Assembly: GCA_964463165.1 (NCBI GenBank)
Contig: CAYXBK010000002.1
Coordinates: forward strand, 62,001-126,000
Length of the DNA: 64,000 bases
Direction of reading: 5' to 3'
Source of the DNA: UBA7236 sp964463165
GTDB lineage: Bacteria > Bacteroidota > Bacteroidia > Chitinophagales > BACL12
Below, piece by piece: positions 35,045-44,310 of this stretch; the first letter of the stretch is position 1, and the number at the start of each line of letters is the position of its first letter. The notes below the pieces were generated by a model that was not told the origin of the DNA, did no database searches, and worked only from the letters and a program-made list of their open reading frames with translations. The position numbers and the translations under genes were made by a program.

Positions 35045-35920
35045 TTAGTTGAAGTTAATGTATTTTTCCGGATTGATCGGCAATTTATCGTGCCATAATT
35101 CAAAATGCAGATGCGGCCCGGTGCTTAGTTCACCGGTATTTCCGATAATGGCGATCACATCTCCCGCTTTAATTGTATTTCCCGCTTTTTTTAACAACTG
35201 TGAATTATGCTTATACATCGAGATAATTCCATGATCATGCTGTACCACCAGCACATTTCCATTTTCAATATTCCAGTACGCATCGAGCACAGTCCCGTCG
35301 AGGCATGCCTTTACGGGTGAATTTTCATTTGCAACAATATCTACCCCGAAATGCTTATCCCTGAGATTGAAGCCGGAAGTAACCGTTCCTTTCACCGGTG
35401 GGAAAAAATGCAGGGATTCGATATTTTCTGCGCCTGTATTTCGTGAATCATCCGAACTCAGGTTGAACAAATCCTCCTGTGCCACCTCGTTGCGCAACTG
35501 GAGATCTGCCTGAGAGGGTTTGGCGATCTCAATCTTTGAATAATCGATCTTGGAAAGGCTGTCGTAAGTAATCAACGAATCACTGGCTCCGCTCAGCCGG
35601 CGCTGCAGCATATCAAAATACACTTCATAGGCAACGAGGGTATTGAGTATCGAATCGGTTGTTTTAGAATTGGAAATCACCTGCCGGGAGGTTGAAACCT
35701 CACTATAACCAACAACCATGTTTTTCAGCGGGGTAAATGCGATGGCAGAATAAACGATCAGCCCGATCACGACAAAAACGGTACTGAATACAATTATCAC
35801 ATTTAATAAACTCAGCCGGAGCGAAGCCTGCACCTCGAAAGTCTTGTCGTGCATGAGCACCAGCTTATACTTGGTGCGCAGCCGCGACAGCCATTCGGCT
35901 CTTTTTTTTGTCTTAGCCAT
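35045..35920 (-). CDS. Membrane-anchored M23 (LytM) peptidoglycan endopeptidase
   Basis: A cytoplasmic basic stretch and one transmembrane helix (about 33-58) anchor the protein. A short helical linker follows, and the M23 domain occupies about 175-291. The zinc ligands are visible in HFGVDI and in HLHFEL, with the fold motif VLVVQHDHGIISMYKH. It should cut peptide crosslinks in the wall. It starts a bactofilin/AtpZ/AtpI-like unit and is divergent from sprE, with 90 bp between them. Confidence 0.93.
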   Translation of the reverse strand: MAKTKKRAEWLSRLRTKYKLVLMHDKTFEVQASLRLSLLNVIIVFSTVFVVIGLIVYSAIAFTPLKNMVVGYSEVSTSRQVISNSKTTDSILNTLVAYEVYFDMLQRRLSGASDSLITYDSLSKIDYSKIEIAKPSQADLQLRNEVAQEDLFNLSSDDSRNTGAENIESLHFFPPVKGTVTSGFNLRDKHFGVDIVANENSPVKACLDGTVLDAYWNIENGNVLVVQHDHGIISMYKHNSQLLKKAGNTIKAGDVIAIIGNTGELSTGPHLHFELWHDKLPINPEKYINFN

Positions 35921-36010
35921 TGCTTGCCCTGAAGGTTATTTTTTTACCTTTATACAAAATATTTTCACGCATTTAAGGTTAATACATCCGTAAATACAAA
36001 AACTGATACA

Positions 36011-38626
36011 TTGAAACGCCGTTCCGCCATATATCTGCTTACAATTTTAGCTCTTTTTTTTATATCTGCATGCAGCCCGGGAAATAAAAGCCAGGGGTTT
36101 GTCGGAAGGCAATTCAACGACCTCGCCGCAAGGGATAACGGATATTTTAATGCAAGATTGCTCATGACGGAAAGTGAGAAATCACTTTGGGAGCAACAGG
36201 AAGATAATTACGAAGAAATTTTACCCATTTTTAAATACGGTACACAGGAACAGGCAGCTGGTGTGCAGCCGAGTATGGATGAAGTAATGAAAAAAACTTC
36301 TTTGGTAATCGACCTGCATACAAAAAGCAAATGGGCCGACGACAGTTATTTTTTAATCGGGAAAGCAAATTTTTATAAAAGAAATTTCACTGAAGCACTC
36401 ACCGCATTTCAATATGTGGTTGCCGAATTTTCTGATCTGAAAAAAGACAATAACAGCAAAAAGAAGAAAAAGAAAAAAGAGGAAGAGGAATCTGCTTCCT
36501 TTTTGCAAAATTTAAAACATCAGCCGGTTGCCGATGAAGCTTCTTTATGGGTTGCAAGATGTTTGATAGAACTCGAAGAATATGATGATGCTTCCACAGT
36601 ATTAAGTGTATTAAAAAGTAAAACCGATTTCCCTGAAGATTTAATGAGTGAATTATATGCTGTTGAAGCGGATTGTTTCATCAAGCAGGGACAATTGCAG
36701 AGTGCCATCGTGCCCTTGCAAAATTCAATTGAATTACTGGAAGATAAAAAACTAAAATCCCGATATAATTTTATTCTTGCGCAATTGTATGAATCACAAA
36801 AAGAATCAGACAAAGCGATTGCCGCTTATAAACTTGTGCTTGAAGGCAAACCGGATTATACACTTGAGTTTTACGCCAAACTCAATATGACGAAACTTAC
36901 CATGTCGAATTATGGTGTGCGTGGAAATGAAACGGTTGATGAATTAAAAGCACTTCTCAAGGATGAAAAATATACCGAATTCTACGGTATGATCTACTAC
37001 GTGCTTGCCGATATGGCATTGGCTGATAAAGACCGCGAACAGGGAACCGAATATTTAAATAAATCCATACGCACAAGTATGGATGATAAACAAAGGACCA
37101 GCTCGTATTTGCGTTTGGCAGATCTGTATTATGCAGATCCGGAATATAAACTTGCATATGCTTATTACGACAGCACACTTGTCCTCATTCAAAAAGATAA
37201 TGAACGCTTTGATGAAATAAAACAATTGCACGACGGATTGAAATTACTTGTTGAGCAACTTGATATCATTGAAACGGAAAAAAAATTACAATACTGGGCT
37301 ACACTCAGCGACAGGGAACTTGAAAAAGAACTCGAGAAAATTGTGGTGGAAGAACCGGATGAAACGGATACCCTGAATAATGAAATCATCACGCCTGTTG
37401 TGCAAACACAGGGTTCCAATCCGGCGGAAGGCAATTATTATTTTTACAATACTGCCCTGCGCTCACGCGGATTTACAGAATTTAAAAAAGTATGGGGCAC
37501 CCGCAAACTTGAAGATAACTGGCGCAGAAGTGATAAAGGAAATTTTGATAATACCGATGAAGAAGAAATTGATACAGCCACAGCAGAGACAATCGACCTG
37601 AATAAAAAAGGATTGAAGATCGATGATATTATTGCGAGCCTTCCAAAAAGCCCGGAAGCAATAGCTGCATCAAATGCGAAAATTGCCGCTGCTCTTTATA
37701 ATGCAGGAATTATTTACAAAGACAATTTTAAAAATACAGGCAAAGCAGTCGGCTCATTTGAAGAAAATGTAGAAAAATATCCGGAGAATTTATTTGAAGT
37801 GCAATCCTTGTATCAATTATATGTTTTAACAACAGGTCAGACACAATCAGAATATAAAAATGCATTGCTCACAAAATATCCGGAAAGCATGTATGCGAAA
37901 ATTCTGATCGATCCCGATTATTTAAAATCCGCAGAAAAGAAAGACGAAGCAATCAAAATATTTTATGCTGAAACGTATGACGACCTGCAGGAAGGAAATT
38001 ATGCCGAAGTAATTGCCCGTGCAAAACTCGCCGATTCATTATTCAAACCAAATACCTACAAAGCAAAATTTGATATGCTGGCGGCACTCACACTTGGTGT
38101 TCCCGACAGCATTGAAAAATTCAAAGTGGAATTGCAAAAGATCGCATTGAAGTACCCTACCGATGAGGTGGGTATTCGTGCGCAGGAAATTCTGGATTAT
38201 CTGCGCCGCGGCAGCACAATGGACGATGCCGAAAAAACAAATGCAGTTGTAAATTATACGTTCAAAGAAGATGAAGAACATTATTTCATTTTTGTGATGC
38301 CGGGATCAGGCAAAGAATCCACGACGCTCAAAAACAATATGGCGACATATAATTCCGCTAATTTCAGTACCGAAAATTTAAAGATCAGCTCACTCCTTCT
38401 TGGAAAAGAAAATACGATCGTACTCGTGAAATCATTTACAGGGATCGAAAAAGCAATGGTATATTATTATTCAATTCTGGAAAATGAACCTGTTTTTAAA
38501 GATGTAAATAAAGAACAGATCTCACCGTTTATTATTTCCAAATCAAATTATGTTTTGTTCTTTAAATCAAAAAATGTTGACACCTACGAACAATTTTTTC
38601 AGGAAAATTATTTAAAAGACAAATAA
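36011..38626 (+). CDS. sprE: T9SS/gliding lipoprotein SprE (PorW)
   Basis: SprE/PorW is an outer-membrane-associated TPR lipoprotein needed for T9SS function and gliding. A lipoprotein signal ends in the lipobox with Cys21 (FISAC). The N-terminal region DNGYFNARLLM and NYEEILPIFKYG are hallmarks. Several TPR-like helices follow over residues 100-430 and 560-700, and the C-terminus has an alpha/beta domain. A run of seven Lys followed by four Glu lies near residues 154-165. The only start that keeps the signal is TTG at 36011. PBP1A follows by two bases. Confidence 0.9.
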   Translation: MKRRSAIYLLTILALFFISACSPGNKSQGFVGRQFNDLAARDNGYFNARLLMTESEKSLWEQQEDNYEEILPIFKYGTQEQAAGVQPSMDEVMKKTSLVIDLHTKSKWADDSYFLIGKANFYKRNFTEALTAFQYVVAEFSDLKKDNNSKKKKKKKEEEESASFLQNLKHQPVADEASLWVARCLIELEEYDDASTVLSVLKSKTDFPEDLMSELYAVEADCFIKQGQLQSAIVPLQNSIELLEDKKLKSRYNFILAQLYESQKESDKAIAAYKLVLEGKPDYTLEFYAKLNMTKLTMSNYGVRGNETVDELKALLKDEKYTEFYGMIYYVLADMALADKDREQGTEYLNKSIRTSMDDKQRTSSYLRLADLYYADPEYKLAYAYYDSTLVLIQKDNERFDEIKQLHDGLKLLVEQLDIIETEKKLQYWATLSDRELEKELEKIVVEEPDETDTLNNEIITPVVQTQGSNPAEGNYYFYNTALRSRGFTEFKKVWGTRKLEDNWRRSDKGNFDNTDEEEIDTATAETIDLNKKGLKIDDIIASLPKSPEAIAASNAKIAAALYNAGIIYKDNFKNTGKAVGSFEENVEKYPENLFEVQSLYQLYVLTTGQTQSEYKNALLTKYPESMYAKILIDPDYLKSAEKKDEAIKIFYAETYDDLQEGNYAEVIARAKLADSLFKPNTYKAKFDMLAALTLGVPDSIEKFKVELQKIALKYPTDEVGIRAQEILDYLRRGSTMDDAEKTNAVVNYTFKEDEEHYFIFVMPGSGKESTTLKNNMATYNSANFSTENLKISSLLLGKENTIVLVKSFTGIEKAMVYYYSILENEPVFKDVNKEQISPFIISKSNYVLFFKSKNVDTYEQFFQENYLKDK

Positions 38627-38628
38627 GC

Positions 38629-40920
38629 ATGTCGGTAAAGGAGCAATTTTCTTTTTATAAAAAATACGTACGCCGTTTCTGGATTGTTTTTTTATCAGGT
38701 CTCGGATTGCTCGTGTTGTTCATTTTATTATTGTCGTTTGGTGCATTCGGAAAATTGCCCACCTTTGAAGAACTTGAAAATCCGCAAAGCAGTTTGGCAA
38801 CACAAATTATAACCAGCGACGGCGAATTACTCGGGCGTTTTTATCGCGAAAACCGCACGAATGCTACTTTGCAGGAAATCCCCCAACACCTCATCGATGC
38901 ACTGGTTTCTACGGAAGATATCAGGTATTACGATCATTCCGGGATCGATGCAAGAGGTTTGATGCGTGTGATCTTTAAAACGATTATTTTGCGGCAGGAA
39001 GAAAGCGGCGGCGGAAGTACCATCACGCAACAACTTGCAAAAAATTTATACGGCCGCCCTGTTGCTGATAATAAATTCGATCTCGTATTTATTAAAATCA
39101 AAGAATGGATCACCTCTGCAAAACTGGAGCGCCATTATACAAAAGAAGAAATTCTCGTCATGTATCTCAACACGGTAAATTATGTGTATGATGCAAGTGG
39201 AGTAAAAACAGCCGCAAAGACATTTTTTAATAAAGATGTTGATTCACTTTCTGTAAATGAATCTGCATTGCTGGTGGGAATGGTAAAAAATCCATCTATT
39301 TATAATCCGGTGCGGTTTTACGATCGTTCGCTTGAAAGAAGGAATGTGGTTTTATCGCAAATGAATAAAGCGGGAAAATTATCGGATGCCGATTTTCAGA
39401 AATATAAAGCAGAACCTATCGAACTCGATTTCAAAAGGCAGGATCATAAAGCAGGTGACGGTACATATTTCCGCGAATATTTACGTCAATGGCTCACACA
39501 ATGGGCGAATGAAAATCCAAAACCCGACGGTTCAAAATGGGATGTATATAAAGACGGATTAAAAATTTATACAACAATCGATTCACGCATGCAGCATTAT
39601 GCCGAACAGGCATCAAGCGAATGGCTTACGAAACTGCAAAAGCAATTCGATGATCATTGGAAAGGATATAAATACGAACCATGGGAATATCCCGGCAACA
39701 GCAGAAAAAATCCGGAATTAGTTAATAATGCAATGAAACAGAGCGAGCGTTACCGCAAAATGAAAAAAGCGGGAAGCAGTGAAGATGAAATCAATAAAGC
39801 ATTTCATACTGCCGATACTATGACGGTTTTTTCATGGCGTGCAAAAAATCATGACCTTGACACGGTAATGTCGCCATACGATTCAATTAAATACACCAAG
39901 AAAATTTTGCAACCCGGGTTTATGGCAATGGATCCGCATACCGGTGAAATCAAAGCATGGGTAGGCGGTGTGGATATGCGTTATTTTCAATTAGATCATG
40001 TGAAACCATCGCAAGGCAGGCAGGTAGGTTCTACATTTAAACCGTTTGTGTATACTGCTGCAATTGCTGATAAAGGTTTTTCTCCCTGCTTTGAAGTACC
40101 GAATACACAGGTCACTTTTGAAAAAGGATCCAAATGGGGATTAATGAGTGACTGGACACCGAAAAATTCGGACGGAAAATACGGGGGCATGCTCACCTTA
40201 TCACAGGGATTGGGTAAGTCGGTAAATACGATCACTGCATTTTTATTGCGTGAGGTTGGAATACAACCTGTAATTGATCTTGCACATAATATGGGTGTTG
40301 AATCCGAAATTCCGTTTCAGCCTGCAATTTGCTTGGGTGTTGCAGAAGTAACTGTATATGAAATGACAGCTTCTTATTCTGCATTTGCAAATAAAGGTGT
40401 TGCGGTGCGTCCGGTTTTTGTTTCGCGGATTGAAGATAAAAATGGAAATATCATTGCCGAATTCCCTGCAAAACGTGTTGAAGTAATGCGTGAAGAAATT
40501 TCAAGTGTGATGGTTGACATGCTGAAATATGTTGTAAATAATGGAACAGGTCAGCGCCTACGCCGTGCCGAATACGGAGGAATAACAAGCGAAGTTGCAG
40601 GGAAAACAGGAACAACGCAGGAAAATACAGATGGTTGGTTTATGGGAATGGTGCCGCAATTGGTTTGTGGTGTTTGGGTGGGTGCAGATGATCCTGTTGT
40701 AAGTTTCAGATCAACGGCACTCGGACAGGGTGCAAATGAAGCATTGCCTATTTATGGATTCTTTATGAAAAAAGTTTATGCAGATAAAACTTTAGGTATC
40801 GATCCTGCAGCAAAATTTCAGCAATTTGAAGGAACACCTACTATCGAAATTGATTGCAGAAAATACGATAATATGCAGGATGATGTTTACCAGGATGTGA
40901 TGGAAGGATATGTAGAATAA
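38629..40920 (+). CDS. Penicillin-binding protein 1A (bifunctional glycosyltransferase/transpeptidase)
   Basis: The 763-residue protein has an N-terminal membrane helix (about 17-40) and a GT51 domain (about 60-240) with STEDIRYYDHSGID and GGGSTITQQLAKNLY. The transpeptidase has its nucleophile in STFKPF, KSVN as the second motif and KTGTTQ as the third. It polymerises and crosslinks peptidoglycan at the periplasmic face. It lies two bases after sprE, so they should be co-transcribed, which is interesting since both act at the envelope. Confidence 0.96.
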   Translation: MSVKEQFSFYKKYVRRFWIVFLSGLGLLVLFILLLSFGAFGKLPTFEELENPQSSLATQIITSDGELLGRFYRENRTNATLQEIPQHLIDALVSTEDIRYYDHSGIDARGLMRVIFKTIILRQEESGGGSTITQQLAKNLYGRPVADNKFDLVFIKIKEWITSAKLERHYTKEEILVMYLNTVNYVYDASGVKTAAKTFFNKDVDSLSVNESALLVGMVKNPSIYNPVRFYDRSLERRNVVLSQMNKAGKLSDADFQKYKAEPIELDFKRQDHKAGDGTYFREYLRQWLTQWANENPKPDGSKWDVYKDGLKIYTTIDSRMQHYAEQASSEWLTKLQKQFDDHWKGYKYEPWEYPGNSRKNPELVNNAMKQSERYRKMKKAGSSEDEINKAFHTADTMTVFSWRAKNHDLDTVMSPYDSIKYTKKILQPGFMAMDPHTGEIKAWVGGVDMRYFQLDHVKPSQGRQVGSTFKPFVYTAAIADKGFSPCFEVPNTQVTFEKGSKWGLMSDWTPKNSDGKYGGMLTLSQGLGKSVNTITAFLLREVGIQPVIDLAHNMGVESEIPFQPAICLGVAEVTVYEMTASYSAFANKGVAVRPVFVSRIEDKNGNIIAEFPAKRVEVMREEISSVMVDMLKYVVNNGTGQRLRRAEYGGITSEVAGKTGTTQENTDGWFMGMVPQLVCGVWVGADDPVVSFRSTALGQGANEALPIYGFFMKKVYADKTLGIDPAAKFQQFEGTPTIEIDCRKYDNMQDDVYQDVMEGYVE

Positions 40921-40937
40921 TGCCGCTACTGCAAAAT

Positions 40938-41450
40938 TTATTTACCGAACCAAATTACATCTACAATATAAAATTTAATATCCGATCCCATATACGACCA
41001 GAATATTTTAATCCGGTAATCATCTTTCATAAATACTTTACCGTCCTTTGCATCTTCCGATTTTATTACCGCATCGGATAATTTAAAATCTTCTGTTTCG
41101 AGTTTTTTTAATTCTGTTTGATAATAAATACTGTCGGTTGTGGTGAGCGAGCAAAGATTTGTCGGCTTACCGTTTCTTTTTTGTGCATTGTAATAAATAT
41201 TGCTGAGTTCTTTTTCGTCTGCACTGCTCCATGTAAAATATATGGACGTATCGGAATTTTGTGCCGTGTTTTCAGCAGGTGCATCAAATTCAGCAGTTGC
41301 AAAGCCGTGTTGTTTTACGAGTATATCCATAGCCATCAAAGGGCCGCCTTTGCTGAGTTGCATCAGATCTGAAATTGGCAATTTTCCTTGCTGGGCGGAT
41401 AAAACAATTTGAAAACATAAAAATCCGGGAAGAAGCAGCGCTTTTCTCAT
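40938..41450 (-). CDS. Small exported protein of unknown function
   Basis: I do not recognise this 170-residue protein. It has a signal peptide (1-19, MRKALLLPGFLCFQIVLSA), a Ser/Asp-rich middle (NTAQNSDTSIYFTWSS), and ends in a hydrophobic strand (DIKFYIVDVIWFGK). Size and pattern fit a periplasmic or surface beta-sandwich. It is convergent with the PBP1A gene (17 bp) and divergent from uvrC, with an exact TAnnTTTG box 17 nt before its ATG. Confidence 0.72.
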   Translation of the reverse strand: MRKALLLPGFLCFQIVLSAQQGKLPISDLMQLSKGGPLMAMDILVKQHGFATAEFDAPAENTAQNSDTSIYFTWSSADEKELSNIYYNAQKRNGKPTNLCSLTTTDSIYYQTELKKLETEDFKLSDAVIKSEDAKDGKVFMKDDYRIKIFWSYMGSDIKFYIVDVIWFGK

Positions 41451-41467
41451 GGTATGTGTTTATGCAG

Positions 41468-41475
41468 CAAAAATA
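41468..41475 (-). promoter_or_regulatory. Candidate -7 box for the small exported protein gene at 41450
   Basis: The minus strand reads TATTTTTG, an exact TAnnTTTG match ending 17 nt before the ATG, in the gap shared with the divergent uvrC. Confidence 0.5.
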
Positions 41476-41543
41476 TACATTCCGGCTGATTGCAGCTGTA
41501 TGCAGGCTGCCAAAAGTGTTTGTTCAAAATGATCGGCTGCGAT

Positions 41544-41551
41544 TAACTTTG
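41544..41551 (+). promoter_or_regulatory. Candidate -7 box directly upstream of uvrC
   Basis: TAACTTTG, an exact TAnnTTTG match, ends four bases before the uvrC ATG. At the usual distance, transcription would begin at the start codon itself. Confidence 0.5.
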
Positions 41552-41555
41552 CAAT

Positions 41556-43382
41556 ATGACGCCGGAAGAATTTAAAAATGTGGAGATCAACCTGCCTGAT
41601 AAACCCGGCGTTTATCAATATTACGACAAAGAACAAAAGATACTTTATGTAGGCAAGGCTAAAAATCTGAAAAAAAGAGTCAGCTCCTATTTTCAGAAAA
41701 CAGATCACAGTGCAAGAATTCAATTGATGGTTCGTAAGATCGGGCGTATAGAATTTACCATCGTGAATTCGGAGCAGGACGCTTTTTTACTGGAAAATAC
41801 TTTAATAAAAAAATTTCAGCCGCGGTATAATGTAAATTTAAAAGACGGCAAATCCTATCCGTTTATTGTTGTAAAGAATGAACATTTTCCCCGCATATTT
41901 TTTACAAGAAGGCATATTAAAGATGGTTCACTTTATCTAGGGCCGTACACTTCACTCAGAAAAGTGGAGCAGATATTTGAATTTATTAAAACGCTTTTTC
42001 CCATTCGCACATGCAGTTACGATTTGTCGAAATCCAATATTGAAAAGCAAAAATTTAAAGTCTGCCTGGAGTATCACCTTGGAAACTGCAAAGGCCCCTG
42101 CGAAGGTTTGCAATCTGAAGAAGAGTACAATGAAAATGTAGATGAGATCGTGAATATTCTCAAAGGAAATATGGCGCCGGTGAAATCAAAATTCCGCCAG
42201 CAATTAGCAGAACATATCGGGCGACTGGAATTTGAAAAGGCGGAAGACATTAAAAATAAACTGGCCATTATCGAAGATTATCAGGGAAAATCAACCGTGG
42301 TAAATGTGAAGATCAATAATGTGGATGTATTCGGATATGCAGACGGGGAAGATTTTGCAGTGATCGGATATATCAAGATCATAAATGGGATGATCGTACA
42401 AACAAAAACACTTATTCTATATAAAAAACTGGATGAAACACCGGATGAATTATTGAGCCTCGCAGTTCTTGACCTCCGTTTACAGTTTGTTAGTGATGCA
42501 GAAGAAATCATAGTTCCGTTCAGGGTTGAATTATCAGATGAAAAAATTTTACAAACCGTTCCGCTTGCGGGCGAAAAAAAGAAATTACTTGATCTCGCCT
42601 TAAAAAATGCAATGTATGTATTTGAAGAAAAAATGGCCGATCAGGAAAAAAGAAATGCAAAAAACCTGAATTACAGAATACTCGATACAATGCAAAAGGA
42701 TTTCAGGTTAAAGGAGCGGCCTTATCATATTGAATGTTTTGATAATTCAAATATACAGGGAACAAATCCTGTTGCGAGTATGGTGGTTTTTAAAAATGCA
42801 AAACCGGACAAAAAAGAATACCGTCATTTTAATATTAAAACCGTAACCGGGCCGGATGATTTTGCGAGCATGAAGGAAATTGTTTTCAGAAGATATAAAA
42901 GACTGCTGGAAGAGGCAGCTCCTCTTCCGCAATTAATTGTGATAGATGGTGGCAAGGGCCAGCTTGCTGCTGCTGTTGAGTCATTAAAAGAATTGAATTT
43001 ATATGGATCAATTGCAATATGTTCCATTGCAAAAAAACTCGAGGAAATTTATTTCCCGGAAGATCCGCTTCCGTTATATATCGATAAAAAATCAGAGAGC
43101 CTGAAAGTGATTCAACACCTGCGCAATGAAGCACATCGGTTTGCAATTACATTTCACAGGCAGAAAAGAAGTAAAAATGCGATCGGATCCGAATTAAATG
43201 GTATTAAAGGAATCGGTGAAAATACAATCCGCGAATTAATGAAAGAATTCCGTTCTGTGAAAAAAATAAAAGAAGCGGGTATGGAGGAGATTGCAAAAAT
43301 TACAGGAAATGCAAAAGCGAAAATTATCCGTGCTTATTTTGATAAAGATGAAACTGCAGACAACTTAACAGGTAACTCGTAG
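41556..43382 (+). CDS. uvrC: UvrABC excinuclease subunit C
   Basis: UvrC makes the two incisions around bulky DNA lesions. The GIY-YIG domain (about 10-95) shows GVYQYYDKEQKILYVGKA. A UVR motif lies near 205-240. The RNase-H-like endonuclease domain contains CFDNSNIQGTNPVASMVVF and VIDGGKGQL, and a helix-hairpin-helix pair closes the protein (NGIKGIGENTIRELM). Length is 608 residues, the full family length. A hairpin terminator shared with the convergent gldN follows. Confidence 0.97.
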   Translation: MTPEEFKNVEINLPDKPGVYQYYDKEQKILYVGKAKNLKKRVSSYFQKTDHSARIQLMVRKIGRIEFTIVNSEQDAFLLENTLIKKFQPRYNVNLKDGKSYPFIVVKNEHFPRIFFTRRHIKDGSLYLGPYTSLRKVEQIFEFIKTLFPIRTCSYDLSKSNIEKQKFKVCLEYHLGNCKGPCEGLQSEEEYNENVDEIVNILKGNMAPVKSKFRQQLAEHIGRLEFEKAEDIKNKLAIIEDYQGKSTVVNVKINNVDVFGYADGEDFAVIGYIKIINGMIVQTKTLILYKKLDETPDELLSLAVLDLRLQFVSDAEEIIVPFRVELSDEKILQTVPLAGEKKKLLDLALKNAMYVFEEKMADQEKRNAKNLNYRILDTMQKDFRLKERPYHIECFDNSNIQGTNPVASMVVFKNAKPDKKEYRHFNIKTVTGPDDFASMKEIVFRRYKRLLEEAAPLPQLIVIDGGKGQLAAAVESLKELNLYGSIAICSIAKKLEEIYFPEDPLPLYIDKKSESLKVIQHLRNEAHRFAITFHRQKRSKNAIGSELNGIKGIGENTIRELMKEFRSVKKIKEAGMEEIAKITGNAKAKIIRAYFDKDETADNLTGNS

Positions 43383-43409
43383 GTATCAGTAAGATGAAAT
43401 GCAATAAAG

Positions 43410-43438
43410 AAAGCCGGCCCTATGCAGTGGCCGGCTTT
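43410..43438. terminator. Hairpin terminator between uvrC and gldN
   Basis: A perfect 10-bp inverted repeat AAAGCCGGCC / GGCCGGCTTT encloses a 9-nt loop between convergent stops. The U-runs are short on both sides, so it is a GC-rich bidirectional hairpin rather than a textbook terminator. Confidence 0.75.
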
Positions 43439-43466
43439 ACATTTCAAGTATGAATAGAAAAAGAAA

Positions 43467-44297
43467 TTAGAATTCCCAGAGATTGTGTTCGTAATCAAAT
43501 ATTTGTTCTTTGATACGCTCGCTTTCAAGAACCTGATCTATACCTGTTGCATAATTCTCGATAAAACGATCATACACGTTATCTTCTTTCACGATATAAC
43601 TGTTGAACAATCTCATTTCAAAAATATCTTCGAATGTTAGAGAGCGGGCACTGTTTTTATCATTAAATACTTCATGGCGAACCATTACATTTCTCAAATC
43701 AGGATAATATACCCAGAACATGATTTCAGATCCGAGGATCTCACCTGTTGTCGGGTCGATACGGTCACGCACCATTGCGAGGCCGATGATCCGGACAATC
43801 ATTTGAGACGTTTCTTCATCAAACACCCAATCTTCCTTGATCTGAATTTTTTGTACTGAATTCGGATCGAATTGCGTGGTGATGATCACCGGAGTTTCTT
43901 CATATGTTACCTCATCAAGAATATAAGTAGTATCCGTTCTGTTGTATTTATTAATGATATCATCTACTGTAAATTCCGAACCCGCACGAAAATCATCATA
44001 TAAAGGGCTGTACGATTTTAATTCACCGCTTACAACGGCATCGTAAACAATTTGTGGAAACGGATCCACCGGCCAGGTAAACGGAAGGTTGATCTTTTCT
44101 TTAAAATCAATTTCCCTCCAGATACGCTTTTCCCAAAAAACATCAGCTTCTCTTAAAAAATCATAAGGAATGATTTCTCTGGTACCAAGCAATTCTCTTT
44201 TATAAGCGCCGTCCTGACGGGCTTCGCTTACCGGCTGTGCAAATGTTGTTGTGGCTATGAAGCTTACAATAACAAGAATTACGATAGGATGTTTCAT
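43467..44297 (-). CDS. gldN: T9SS ring component GldN (PorN)
   Basis: GldN is a periplasmic protein that forms, with GldK, the large ring under the outer membrane in the T9SS. The 276-residue product has a signal peptide (1-20) and the family features: RIWREIDFKEKINLPF, an IVYDAVVSGELKSY segment and RIIGLAMVRDRIDPTTGEI. It is the last gene of the gldKLMN unit, 13 bp after gldM. Confidence 0.95.
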   Translation of the reverse strand: MKHPIVILVIVSFIATTTFAQPVSEARQDGAYKRELLGTREIIPYDFLREADVFWEKRIWREIDFKEKINLPFTWPVDPFPQIVYDAVVSGELKSYSPLYDDFRAGSEFTVDDIINKYNRTDTTYILDEVTYEETPVIITTQFDPNSVQKIQIKEDWVFDEETSQMIVRIIGLAMVRDRIDPTTGEILGSEIMFWVYYPDLRNVMVRHEVFNDKNSARSLTFEDIFEMRLFNSYIVKEDNVYDRFIENYATGIDQVLESERIKEQIFDYEHNLWEF

Positions 44298-44310
44298 ACT
44301 TGACTATTTA

